This document shows positions 55,471 to 64,000 of a stretch of DNA of 64,000 bases, piece by piece. Each line of letters starts with the position of its first letter. Position 1 is the stretch's first letter. The DNA is from Chryseobacterium sp. KACC 21268. GTDB taxonomy: Bacteria; Bacteroidota; Bacteroidia; Flavobacteriales; Weeksellaceae. The stretch is from contig CP117875.1 of the NCBI GenBank assembly GCA_028736075.1, forward strand, positions 3,038,001-3,102,000. Direction: 5' to 3'. The position numbers and the translations under genes were made by a program. Below the pieces are notes generated by a model. It did no database searches and was not told the origin of the DNA. It worked only from the letters and a program-made list of their open reading frames with translations.

Positions 55471-57243
55471 ATGCTCAAGACAATGGAAAAATTATCAAAG
55501 TTATTGTGCTGTAATATGCTTATATTATCAAGCATTATATTAGCACAGACACCTTCAGGCTTTACTGTAGTGAACAGTTCGGCAGCGGTTCAGCAAAATT
55601 TTACGCGAAGAGGCGTTAGGGATTTTCCTGCAGCTAATAATTACATTTTACATTTTGGGCAGATAAGCTCAGGGAATGGCACATCCGTTCCTGTCCTTTC
55701 TGGCTTCAATTATAATTCACAACATTTCATTCCTTACAATCATTCAAGCACAACACCATATACTCGCATTAAATTAAATAGGATAGCCAATGCGAATGTT
55801 AGAAATCTTAATAGATTTACAGGTTTTTTCGAGCGCTCTTTGCCTACAGGTACAGGTAATTCTGGTACCTTGGAAAGATATTATAAAGCAGAATATATTG
55901 ACAATTTAGAAAGTCTAATAAATAGCTATGGTATTAACAGAGGTGTTGACAATTTGTTTGCTAATGCTGGAGGAACAGTGAACAACGTAGAAAGAATAGA
56001 TTTAATTATTGATAATGGTGTTACTGTTCCAGTTGGTATTTCACTTGCTAAAATAGGAACTATGATTTTGGAGAGAGGCGGTAATGACAGATATAAGGTA
56101 GCCTTAATTACATCATTAGATTCAGCTGGAAATGTTGCAAGTCTCGGAAATTTAGTATCAAGAGCAACTTCAAATTTTGGTGCTACCGGTTACTCAATGG
56201 AGTCGGATGTCTTTCAGAATTCCAGTGCTGTACCTACCACTGCAGATGATAGCATAATAAAACCTGCAACAATAATCCCTTCACAATCTGTTTCTGGGGA
56301 CTTTGTAGATTTTTCCACACTTGGGGCAAGCAATGGACAAGTCGTATATGGAATTTGTCTGTTTCCAGGAGATGTTACAGCGAGTATGGATTTGATTGGT
56401 CTTAGTGACGTACCGACGAATACTGATGATACAACCAACGGTGGACTTGATCTAATGGGTGGAGGAACTTTCTTTTTAGCAGACGATATTGTTCCAGGCC
56501 AGGTAAGCGGAAATGTTTTTATTGATAGGGACGGTAATTCTATTATCAATGGCACTGGCATTGGTTCAATAAAAGGAAATCCTTTATTTGCTTACTTAAT
56601 CAGAATTACAACAGGTGAAATACTTGCAAAAACAACAGTCAATAGTAACGGTGTCTATAATATTCCGTCAACTATTCTAGATGCTGGCGAAACCAATTAT
56701 CGTATAATTGTTGACACAAGAAATATTAGTACAAATTATAATTTTACATCATCAAATATTCCGTCCGGATGGACTTTAGTAGGCGAAGATTTTGGTGTTG
56801 GAAATTTAGCAGGGTCTGGTGTCGAAACGGGTACTGCTGACCTGAGAATTCCTGCGAGATTTAATGCTAGCAATCCTATAATTACGAATGTTAACTTTGG
56901 AGTTGCACCTCCTGTATGTGTAAAACCAGGAGCTTCAGGAACTCCCACTGTATTCACAAAAGTGGGAATTTTGACTAAGCAATCTATCACCAACTCGAAT
57001 GCTCAAAACGTTCGATGGCCAGAGAATGTCCCCAATGGACATATTGTGATGGATAGTGATAGTAAAGGATTTGTAATAACACATATGACTACTGCACAAA
57101 GAAATCTATTGGTTCCAGTTGTCGGTATGTTAATTTATAACACTGACTTAAAGTGTGTCCAACTTTATCGCGGTACAAGCCCAAGTGTGGATTCGACAAG
57201 AACAGGATGGAACTGTCTAGAAAGAGGTTGTAACGAGGATTAA
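55471..57243 (+). CDS. secreted surface protein with prealbumin-like domain (module 1, gene A)
   Basis: 590 residues. A signal sequence lies at ~12-28 (LCCNMLILSSIILAQ); Met5 (MEKLSK) could also be the start. Residues ~30-335 are a beta-rich domain that I cannot name. Residues ~344-440 (VSGNVFIDRDGNSIINGTGI ... TTVNSNGVYNIPS) resemble SdrD/SpaA-type B domains of surface adhesins. The end (~540-590) has the pattern L-x-P-V-x-G-M-L-I-Y-x-T ... C ... Y ... GW-x-C-x-x-R-x-x-C, shared with the gene at 62389. The partner gene follows after 35 bp. It is probably a cell-surface or fibre subunit; no enzyme motif seen. Confidence 0.75.
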   Translation: MLKTMEKLSKLLCCNMLILSSIILAQTPSGFTVVNSSAAVQQNFTRRGVRDFPAANNYILHFGQISSGNGTSVPVLSGFNYNSQHFIPYNHSSTTPYTRIKLNRIANANVRNLNRFTGFFERSLPTGTGNSGTLERYYKAEYIDNLESLINSYGINRGVDNLFANAGGTVNNVERIDLIIDNGVTVPVGISLAKIGTMILERGGNDRYKVALITSLDSAGNVASLGNLVSRATSNFGATGYSMESDVFQNSSAVPTTADDSIIKPATIIPSQSVSGDFVDFSTLGASNGQVVYGICLFPGDVTASMDLIGLSDVPTNTDDTTNGGLDLMGGGTFFLADDIVPGQVSGNVFIDRDGNSIINGTGIGSIKGNPLFAYLIRITTGEILAKTTVNSNGVYNIPSTILDAGETNYRIIVDTRNISTNYNFTSSNIPSGWTLVGEDFGVGNLAGSGVETGTADLRIPARFNASNPIITNVNFGVAPPVCVKPGASGTPTVFTKVGILTKQSITNSNAQNVRWPENVPNGHIVMDSDSKGFVITHMTTAQRNLLVPVVGMLIYNTDLKCVQLYRGTSPSVDSTRTGWNCLERGCNED

Positions 57244-57278
57244 AATCAGAAGCTATCGAAGTTGTTAATAAATATGAA

Positions 57279-57812
57279 ATGAATAGAATTATTAAGCTTA
57301 TACTTGTTGTTTTAGTGTTCTCTAAAGCAAGTTTTTTAAGTGCTCAATTAGCTATTGGTAAAACATCAGTTACAAACAGTAGTGTCTTGATAGAGTTTTC
57401 TAATGAAAATAAAGGAATTATTATTCCACAGATCGCTACTCCTAATGCTTCATCCGGTGGGACATTTGTATACAACTCATCCGAGAGAAGTGTTGAGGTC
57501 TGGGAGGGAAGAACTAACAATGATGCTGGAGGTTGGGTAAGTCTGACAAAAAACGGGACGCCTGGTGTAAATCATACCTTCACAAATTTGGGATCTGATG
57601 TAAATACAAATACTGGTGCTGTAATAGGTGCAGCAAATAGTAGTAAAATAGGAATATTGGTTTTGGAATCCACTACTAGAGCACTCGTTTTACCTAATGT
57701 CGCTAATCCTCAATTGAATATGAGAGGAACTATAGCAGGTACTTTGGTTTATGACAGTATATCCAATACATTTGCCATCTATGACGGCGTAAACTGGAGT
57801 TACTGGAAATAA
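57279..57812 (+). CDS. secreted head-domain protein (module 1, gene B)
   Basis: 177 residues. Signal peptide (IIKLILVVLVFSKASFLSAQ), then LAIGKTSVTNSSVLIEFSNE and NKGIIIPQIATPN, the short N-domain that in many flavobacterial proteins precedes S74 or beta-roll regions (form: xxIGT...ASAMLDVSSxxKGFLxPRM). Two similar repeats follow, each ending near FVYNSSERSVEVWEG and LVYDSISNTFAIYDG, closing with VNWSYWK. Its partner gene A lies 35 bp upstream. It is homologous to the truncated gene at 63732. Confidence 0.75.
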   Translation: MNRIIKLILVVLVFSKASFLSAQLAIGKTSVTNSSVLIEFSNENKGIIIPQIATPNASSGGTFVYNSSERSVEVWEGRTNNDAGGWVSLTKNGTPGVNHTFTNLGSDVNTNTGAVIGAANSSKIGILVLESTTRALVLPNVANPQLNMRGTIAGTLVYDSISNTFAIYDGVNWSYWK

Positions 57813-58504
57813 TTGTATCGATTTTTATCAGCATTAGTAAAGCTAGCACAAGATAAATGATAATTAAATTTTTCATTGTAAGCTTTATTAGCAAACAATT
57901 CCTTTACTCTTAATATGTTAGAACAAAAAAGTTAAAAAGGTTCAGTTTAGTGGGTAACAATTTAGGTGCTCTTGAAGTAAGTAGAAATGTCTACTCGTTA
58001 ACTCATTAATTTGGGATCTGAAAGAAAGTTTATATAAAAGAAGATAAATTTTTTATGGCAGGCGAAAAGACTGATGAAAAACATATAACTTTTGATCCCT
58101 TTAGAAAGAACTTTAAGGGCAACTCAGGAATTAAGAGTTGTTAAGCTTGAAAGTGATTCTTTGAAAGCCGGTTAGATTTACGGGTAAAATTTAGTTTATT
58201 CCTAATTCAGAGTAATTATAAACAAAATACCGACTTGTATCTATATAACTGACTTTTACAACTTTGGAAAAGTAGACGTTTTAGCATATTTTTTACCAAC
58301 CACCCTCTGGTCTATAATTACTGCAGGTATTTTTTTGGAGACATTCTATATCTTATTAGAAAATTACTTTCTAGTACCTCATAGGTTTAAATCAGATAAG
58401 TATTGTTGGTCATGAGAATTATATTATTAAAGGTATAGTACTTGATCTAAGTGGCTTGAGGTTATTTTTATGAAAACATTCGCAAAATAATCAATAGTTG
58501 AAAA
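57813..58504. other. decayed stretch, no intact gene
   Basis: A plus-strand scrap from ATG 58055 (MAGEKTDEKHITFDPF...) runs ~30 codons and then changes frame (RTLRATQELRVVKLESDSLK), perhaps the 5' end of a lost sensor gene. The rest is AT-rich. It leads into the truncated kinase copy. Confidence 0.4.
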
Positions 58505-59332
58505 ATCCCTCTTCAGGTGATGAATCAGGAGGCTTTTCAGTCATCCGCTGGACATTGAGCGTATTTAATATCCATAAACGCTGCCCCTATATTTGATAGT
58601 GAGGGGCAACTAACCGGTGGCATCGGAACATTTATGGATGTAACGGCAAGAAGAATGATCACCCAGGGAAAGGATGATTTTATCAGTATTGCCAGCCATG
58701 AGCTTAAGACACCAGTTACTGCCCTTAAGATAGCACTTCAGCTTCTTGAAAGGTCACATGAGAAATTGTCTTCAGAGGTGAGAGGCAAATTAATTGACCA
58801 GTCTGTAAAAAGCCTCGATAAGCTTTTCAAACTGATCGACGAACTGCTTGATACCAGTCGAATGGAGCAAGGCCATATGAAACTTCACAAAACCATTTTT
58901 TCATTAGCTGAATTATTTGATGAATGCTTATCGATTTTATCCCAAAAAACTGATCGAAAAATCACTTTCGAAGGTGATACATCCATAATGGTAGAAGCAG
59001 ACAATCAGCAAATCGGACAGGTCTTAATAAATTTCATTTCTAATGCGATCAAATACGCGCCTGCTTCGAATGTAACTGTGAGAGTACAAATATTAAATAA
59101 TGATAAGCTCAAAATAACCATAAAACATAATGGGCCGGGAATTCCTGAAGAAAAAATTGGAAATTTATTTGAAAGGTATTACAGGACCGATTATAAGGGA
59201 CAAAAATTTACCGGTCTTGGACTGGGACTATATATCAGTGCAGAAATTATCAGAAATCACGGTGGAAATATCGGGGTTGAAAGTCAATTACGGAAAGGGA
59301 GTGAGTTTTGGTTTACTCTGCCTCTACAATGA
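58505..59332 (+). pseudogene. truncated copy of the multi-PAS kinase (C-terminal part)
   Basis: From ~58580 the frame reads ISINAAPIFDSEGQLTGGIG then TFMDVTARRMITQGKDDFIS, matching the last PAS end of the kinase at 25410-28136. HisKA (SHELKTPVTALKIALQLLER) and HATPase (IKHNGPGIPEEK, TGLGLGLYISAEI) follow intact to 59332. Upstream, GxQPPGR-like sequence is present but broken by a stop and frameshift, and PAS 1-3 are gone. A 232-codon frame from ATG 58634 could still give a soluble kinase core without a sensor. The usual Asp of the DSGPGIP box is His-Asn here (KHNGPG), which removes the conserved ADP-binding Asp and suggests lost activity. Confidence 0.8.
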
Positions 59333-59406
59333 TCCCTTCATTTTAATTTTTGAATCATAATTTTTGGTCTTTTTTTACAGTGGTTCTGTAATTGCTAAGT
59401 GTAAGT

Positions 59407-59766
59407 ATGAGAAAAATTATTTTGGTAGAAGACGATCAGGCAATTAGAGAATTTTTAGTAATTTTCTTGGAATCAGAAAATTATACAGTGAGGTCTTTTT
59501 CAACAGTAAATGAATTTTTAAATCGTGATCAGAATGATTTACCAGACCTTTACCTTTTCGATGTGATGCTACCCGATGGGTCAGGAATCGATCTTTGTAA
59601 AGAAATAAAAAGAAGCGATAACAATAACGGTATCCCAGTCATTATTATGAGTGCCCATGCACAGCTGAGTCAGTTAGAAGACTTTTGTGATCCTAAGCAT
59701 TTTATCGCCAAACCTTTTGATATTGATGTGGTTCTCAATAGGATAAAAGTTGCAATCAAAAAGTAA
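59407..59766 (+). CDS. single-domain response regulator
   Basis: 119 residues from ATG 59407 (MRKIILVEDDQAIREFLVIF). Pocket EDD, phosphoacceptor Asp in LYLFDVMLPDGSG, switch Ser in VIIMSAHAQ, Lys in FIAKPFDIDV: all intact. Paralogue of the receiver at 24982-25338, and in the same place relative to its kinase copy (75 bp downstream). It appears functional even though the kinase next to it is truncated, so it may now be served by the intact kinase at 25410-28136. Confidence 0.85.
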   Translation: MRKIILVEDDQAIREFLVIFLESENYTVRSFSTVNEFLNRDQNDLPDLYLFDVMLPDGSGIDLCKEIKRSDNNNGIPVIIMSAHAQLSQLEDFCDPKHFIAKPFDIDVVLNRIKVAIKK

Positions 59767-60060
59767 TTTAAAAAAAATCTTGAACTGTTAACATAAAAGC
59801 TTTGATCAGGCTCGTCTTAAAGAATATAAAATTAAAAATCTATGTGCTTCGAGGACATCACTTCGCAGTACCCTGTCAAGGGTCATTTTATAAGTTCATT
59901 TACATCGTCAATTAAGGCAACTACACTGTTTCAACATACATATTGATGAACTATCAAAGATAGAAATGCAGTACCATATCATTTTGGTATATTTGCAATT
60001 ACCTCTAAAAATGGCATATTCTAATTAAGATCCGCGCATCAATCAAAGCGACTAAAACCA

Positions 60061-61908
60061 GTGAACATCCATAACAAAAAAAGATACATAAGCTTTCTCA
60101 AGTTCAAGAGAGATTTTCAACAGTATGGCCTTGAAAAAGCCCGCAGTTATGAATTGATTCTCCACTGGCTTAACAACAGGCTTAGTAGGAGCCAATTTCT
60201 TCTTCTCTCCGGAATTCTTGTGGGTTGTACGGCTGGTATGGCGGGTGTTTTATTGAAAACGATCGTACATAGTATTCATTTTTTTATAACCAATAACATT
60301 CATTTTGAATATCAGATACTCTTCTATATTGTTTTCCCATTTTTGGGTATCGTCTTAACAACCACAATAGTGTTGACAATATTTAAGGGTCAGGATAGAA
60401 AAGGGATTGGTGCAATATTATATGAGATTGCTCAAAATTCGAGTATTGTTTCATCGGTCAAAACCTATTCTCAGATCGTTCAAAGCGCAGTTACCGTAGG
60501 CCTTGGAGGATCTGCGGGTCTTGAGAGCCCAATTGCCGTGACCGGCGCCGCTATTGGTTCAAACTTTGCCCAAACTTATCGGCTCAATTATAAGGAAAGA
60601 ACTCTTCTACTGGCTGCTGGTGCCACGGCGGGCGTAGCCTCGGCTTTTAACGCGCCTGTAGCAGGTGTAATGTTTGCCTTTGAAATTCTGCTGACAGGAG
60701 TGGTTTTTACAGATTTTATCCCACTGGTAGTTGCTGCAGTATGTGGAAGTCTTTTGTCAAGGATTTTGCTTCAGGAAGATATTCTCTTTAGGTTTCACAC
60801 CAGAGAGGCTTTTAATTACCGGAATGTACCTTACTATCTTGTTTTAGGTATTGTGACAGGGCTGTATGCAAGGTATTTCCTGATCATTTCCCACCAAGTT
60901 GAACATTTTATCAAAGGACTGAAAATATCGCGGCTGCGTAAAGCAATGCTTGGTGGTGCCGTATTGTCATTGCTGTGCGTGCTTTTTCCACCGCTATTCG
61001 GAGAAGGATATGAAACCGTAAAAGCTTATACCAATGGCAATACAAATTCTATTATAGAAAATAGCCTTTTTAGGTATGTAGACATTAAGGAATGGACAAT
61101 TATAGTCTTTTTGGTTTTGGTTTGTCTTTTAAAGGCATTTGCCACTTCATTTACCATTTTCAGTGGGGGTAATGGTGGTAATTTTGCACCTTCGCTATTT
61201 GCAGGTGGAAGCGTTGGGTTTCTATTCGCTATTATCTGTCAACAGATCGGGTTTAAGCAAGTTCCTGTGTCCAACTTAGTTCTTGTAGGAATGGCCGGTG
61301 CTATGAGCGGTATTTTATATGCACCACTTACTGCAATATTCCTGATCGCCGAGTCCAGTTTTGGATATGATCTTTTCATACCTTTAATGATCGTTTCTGT
61401 AATTTCCTATCTGATAGCCAAGTGGTTTTCACCTATATCTCCTGAACTGAAATCTTTGGCCGACCAAGGTAAGATCTTTACGAATGGGCATGACAAAAAT
61501 CTGCTTTTCTCGCTTCATACAGAAGACTTTATTGATAAATATTCCCAAACGATTAATCAGAACGCTTCGATAACAGAACTGTCTGATATAGTGAAAAAAG
61601 GAAATAAGAATATTTTTGCAGTTATTGATGATGACAAGAAGTTGAGAGGTATTCTTACTTTGGATGATATCAGACCATACTTTTTCCTTAATGACAATGA
61701 CCTGGCGCCTTCAATAACAAAAATAATGAAGGCTCCTGCTGCGTTTATCCATCCCGATGATAAGCCTAGAGACATCCTTCAGATCTTTGACAATACCGGT
61801 ACCTGGAGTTTGCCTGTGGTTGATCAAATGAATGTATTTATTGGCTTTATTTCTAAATCATCGATCCTGACGAGCTACAGACAACTGCTGAAAGATTATT
61901 CTGACTGA
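60061..61908 (+). CDS. ClC-family chloride channel/antiporter with CBS domains
   Basis: 615 residues; GTG start at 60061 (VNIHNKKRYISFLKF). Residues ~45-460 are the ClC membrane domain with the family boxes GLGGSAGLESPIAVTGAAIG (the gating Glu in GLESP), AGVASAFNAPVAGVMFAFE and SGGNGGNFAPSLFAGGSVG. Residues ~490-612 form a CBS pair (ITELSDIVKKGNKNIFAVID and IFDNTGTWSLPVVDQMN), which in relatives binds adenine nucleotides. It moves chloride, possibly in exchange for protons, across the inner membrane. Single gene. Confidence 0.92.
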   Translation: MNIHNKKRYISFLKFKRDFQQYGLEKARSYELILHWLNNRLSRSQFLLLSGILVGCTAGMAGVLLKTIVHSIHFFITNNIHFEYQILFYIVFPFLGIVLTTTIVLTIFKGQDRKGIGAILYEIAQNSSIVSSVKTYSQIVQSAVTVGLGGSAGLESPIAVTGAAIGSNFAQTYRLNYKERTLLLAAGATAGVASAFNAPVAGVMFAFEILLTGVVFTDFIPLVVAAVCGSLLSRILLQEDILFRFHTREAFNYRNVPYYLVLGIVTGLYARYFLIISHQVEHFIKGLKISRLRKAMLGGAVLSLLCVLFPPLFGEGYETVKAYTNGNTNSIIENSLFRYVDIKEWTIIVFLVLVCLLKAFATSFTIFSGGNGGNFAPSLFAGGSVGFLFAIICQQIGFKQVPVSNLVLVGMAGAMSGILYAPLTAIFLIAESSFGYDLFIPLMIVSVISYLIAKWFSPISPELKSLADQGKIFTNGHDKNLLFSLHTEDFIDKYSQTINQNASITELSDIVKKGNKNIFAVIDDDKKLRGILTLDDIRPYFFLNDNDLAPSITKIMKAPAAFIHPDDKPRDILQIFDNTGTWSLPVVDQMNVFIGFISKSSILTSYRQLLKDYSD

Positions 61909-62330
61909 TCATAATATTCGCTAAAATACTACTAAAAAGTAAGTACCATTGACTTCTGGAGATAGTAATTTAGGTTTCAATAAAGTTAAGAATAATCCTC
62001 AATCTGAACTTCTAAAATCAGAACGACTTATCCATGATTCTGCTTTTATAAACAAGACTGATAACTAGTTAATTAGATTAATAAAATCTTCGAGCTTTTA
62101 ACCCGCATTTTTTTCCAATGCACAAATCTTAGAAATTTTAAATAATATCATTCAGTTTAAAATTATATCAACCGAATCTTATCGTCTAATCAAATCAGCA
62201 TTTAATTATTTCTCATTTCACCTTTTAAGATATACTTGAAAACTGAAATTTCGTGAATTAAGTTTGTTCAAATAAGTTTTAATCAATTATCTATGACATC
62301 GCAAGATTATTTTTTTCTAAAATAATTGTT
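61909..62330. other. intergenic stretch, no gene seen
   Basis: AT-rich DNA between the ClC gene and the second surface module. No ORF or repeat seen. Confidence 0.4.
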
Positions 62331-62338
62331 TACTTTTG
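62331..62338 (+). promoter_or_regulatory. candidate -7 element of the second surface module
   Basis: TACTTTTG matches TAnnTTTG. Its predicted start of transcription near 62345 lies after the TTG at 62326, which rules that TTG out as the translation start of the following gene and favours ATG 62389 (or 62365). Confidence 0.4.
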
Positions 62339-62388
62339 TCAAATTAAATATTTTGTCAAAGATAATGTCGTTAATATATATAAAATTA

Positions 62389-63732
62389 ATGCGAGGAAAA
62401 ATAATAACTTGTTCATTCCTTTTATTTACAATGCTTTTTTGTTGTGAATCAAATGCGCAAACCCCAGCTACTGAAGCATATGGTTTCTGTCCAAAGTGTA
62501 CTACAAATATGGATGACGCTCCTCCTATTTACCTAACGGACGGATATTGGTTCTCCAATAATAATACCAATAACTCCAGAATCGCAAATGCAACCAATCA
62601 GCTAATTGGATTTAAGACAAATACTACAGTATATTCTACGGGTGTTAATGATGCTCTGCTTACTTCCAAGAGTGTTTCCTATTCTGCTCAGAACTATAAA
62701 GCTTTTCCGATACGAGTAAACACAACGACATCTAGTAATCATTTCATAGGTCTTCCGAAATGGGATGAAAACGGAGTATATCGGACCAGCTATAATGTCG
62801 GTGGTGTAAATACAACTTTTGGGTCCTCCCCACCTTGCAATGTTCCAAGAGAGAATTATATGAGGGATGGAACAAACGGTTTGGATATAAGTACATTGCT
62901 CTTTAATATTCCTTCTCAGGAGATGACCTTCAACGTTGACGTCCTTGCTGACATCAATCCTTCCTGCATCAGCGATGACATACCAGATATCGTTGTAACA
63001 CAAATGGGAGCACCACCTACTGGCACTGGTCAGGATAAGTTTAAATTCACAGATGCCTTAGGAAATTTAGTTGGCACAGAGATAACAGTCACTCTTAGCG
63101 GTGTATTCCAAGTAGGAAGAGGGCGATATGCACTCTACAACACGGATGGGTTATGTAGCTCTCCAACAGGAAATTATTCATTCAATACAGGTTATGAACC
63201 GTGGACAGAGAGACCTGCACCTAACAATACACAGAGAAACAGTACTGCATCCTCGGGTAATGGTGATGTCCGCGATACTAGAATTTTAACCTTTAAGCTC
63301 AGTGATTTTGGAATAAACGTTATACCCTCATCTTCTGGTTATTATGCAAAAGCAGTAAAATTTGTACATGTCTTGTCGGGTGACAGCGATCCTGCTTTTA
63401 CCGCATATAATACAGGATCGCTCAACGTCTATTGCTATGAGGACCCTACCACATTAGGAATTGAATTGGATACCAATATGGGAATTAGTGCGATGGGACG
63501 AGCTGGAAATGCAGATGCTGACAACTGGCCAATGGAAAGAAAAGGTGGTTGGATAGCATTGGAATCAAATAAAAAACCGATGGTCATAACACGGGCTACG
63601 ACCACTGAGATCAACAACATCACTAATCCCGTAGAAGGAATGCTAATATTTGACACTGTAGAACACTGCTTAAAAATGTATGTGAATTCGACAACGGGAT
63701 GGCGTTGCTTTAATCGAAAAACCTGCCCTTAA
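62389..63732 (+). CDS. secreted surface protein (module 2, gene A)
   Basis: 447 residues from ATG 62389 (MRGKIITCSFLLFTMLFCC, a signal peptide ending near SNAQ). The body begins with GFCPKCTTNMDDAPPIYLTD, a paired-Cys motif, and is beta-rich to ~395; I do not recognise the fold. The end (NPVEGMLIFDTVEHCLKMYV then GWRCFNRKTC) matches the C-terminus of the gene at 55471, with the same Cys-W-C-R-C spacing. The start of gene B overlaps its stop codon (TAATG), so the two are translationally coupled. Probably an exported adhesion or fibre component. Confidence 0.75.
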   Translation: MRGKIITCSFLLFTMLFCCESNAQTPATEAYGFCPKCTTNMDDAPPIYLTDGYWFSNNNTNNSRIANATNQLIGFKTNTTVYSTGVNDALLTSKSVSYSAQNYKAFPIRVNTTTSSNHFIGLPKWDENGVYRTSYNVGGVNTTFGSSPPCNVPRENYMRDGTNGLDISTLLFNIPSQEMTFNVDVLADINPSCISDDIPDIVVTQMGAPPTGTGQDKFKFTDALGNLVGTEITVTLSGVFQVGRGRYALYNTDGLCSSPTGNYSFNTGYEPWTERPAPNNTQRNSTASSGNGDVRDTRILTFKLSDFGINVIPSSSGYYAKAVKFVHVLSGDSDPAFTAYNTGSLNVYCYEDPTTLGIELDTNMGISAMGRAGNADADNWPMERKGGWIALESNKKPMVITRATTTEINNITNPVEGMLIFDTVEHCLKMYVNSTTGWRCFNRKTCP

Positions 63733-64000
63733 TGAAAAATATAATTTTATGCCTATTCACAGCTGTTTCAAATGTATTATTTTCTCAAGTTATCATAGGC
63801 GATAATGTAGGAACAGCGACAAACAAAACATCCGTATTAATGGAATTTTCATCAACCCAGAGAAAAGGTATTATCTTACCTTATCTTACAGATATAAGTG
63901 ATGTAAATACTCCAGGTAGCATATTTTTGAGAATATCAAATCCTACTACCGCGCCAATAGCAAAAATCGTATACTACGATTATGATGGTACGTTCAAAGA
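63732..64000 (+). CDS. secreted head-domain protein, truncated by window end (module 2, gene B)
   Basis: 89 residues visible. Signal peptide MKNIILCLFTAVSNVLFSQ, then VIIGDNVGTATNKTSVLMEF and RKGIILPYLTDISDVNTPGS, matching the N-terminus of the gene at 57279 (IGKTSVTNSSVLIEFSNENK then GIIIPQI). Its ATG shares one base with the stop of gene A. The 3' end lies beyond the window. Confidence 0.75.
   Translation, partial: MKNIILCLFTAVSNVLFSQVIIGDNVGTATNKTSVLMEFSSTQRKGIILPYLTDISDVNTPGSIFLRISNPTTAPIAKIVYYDYDGTFK

Noticed and set aside
62326-62388. Start of the surface-protein gene at TTG 62326
   Set aside because: The TACTTTTG promoter element lies at 62331-62338, after that TTG, and the signal peptide begins at Met 62389.
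1-64000. tRNA or rRNA genes
   Set aside because: No cloverleaf with a GTTCRA-type T-arm or rRNA signature was noticed; a tRNAscan run would settle it.

Overview
The window looks like chromosomal DNA from a Flavobacteriia member close to Chryseobacterium/Epilithonimonas. The evidence is low GC, TAnnTTTG-type promoter elements, almost no Shine-Dalgarno sequences, secreted proteins with type IX (T9SS) C-terminal signals, a fused CcoN-CcoO cbb3 oxidase, a TamL-TamB pair, and many multi-PAS histidine kinases. The genus is inference; no rRNA or tRNA is present to fix it.

Layout. 1-4.1 kb is a decayed edge: remnants of a nitroreductase, a cation-diffusion-facilitator transporter, an IS21 end with IstB tail, and a reading frame broken only by stop codons. 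4.2-11.4 kb is one 2409-residue secreted beta-helix/FN3 protein. 12.4-18.6 kb is a phosphorelay cluster (two intact kinases; broken response regulator and CheR). 18.9-24.4 kb holds an XRE regulator, the cbb3 oxidase (CcoP interrupted by one TAG) and a 594-residue protein of unknown role. 25-28.6 kb is an intact response regulator - multi-PAS kinase - response regulator set. 29-34 kb is mostly small membrane proteins, an AdhP alcohol dehydrogenase, gene-poor DNA and an HxlR pseudogene. 34-36.3 kb is a bacteriophytochrome kinase. 36.5-45.7 kb is envelope biogenesis (TamL, TamB, OmpA). 45.8-51.8 kb is a second decayed zone: partial copies of the kinase set, an AraC remnant, an IS3 remnant, one LuxR-type regulator and long gene-free DNA. 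51.8-64 kb has a BrkB-family membrane protein, a YadA-head-like protein with an S74 chaperone domain, two paralogous two-gene surface-protein modules, a further partial kinase copy with its own response regulator, and a ClC chloride channel.

Themes. Signalling genes dominate, and none of the kinases or receivers carries a DNA-binding output, suggesting multistep phosphorelays. One kinase/regulator set exists once intact and three times as partial or decaying copies. Several pseudogenes are damaged mainly by in-frame stop codons.

The most unusual structure is a ~165-bp element present twice in inverted orientation (about 1176-1345 and 50590-50760). Each copy has overlapping divergent promoter-like motifs inside and outward-pointing intrinsic terminators at both ends. 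Substitutions between the copies keep the terminator stems paired. This predicts two divergent small RNAs per element.
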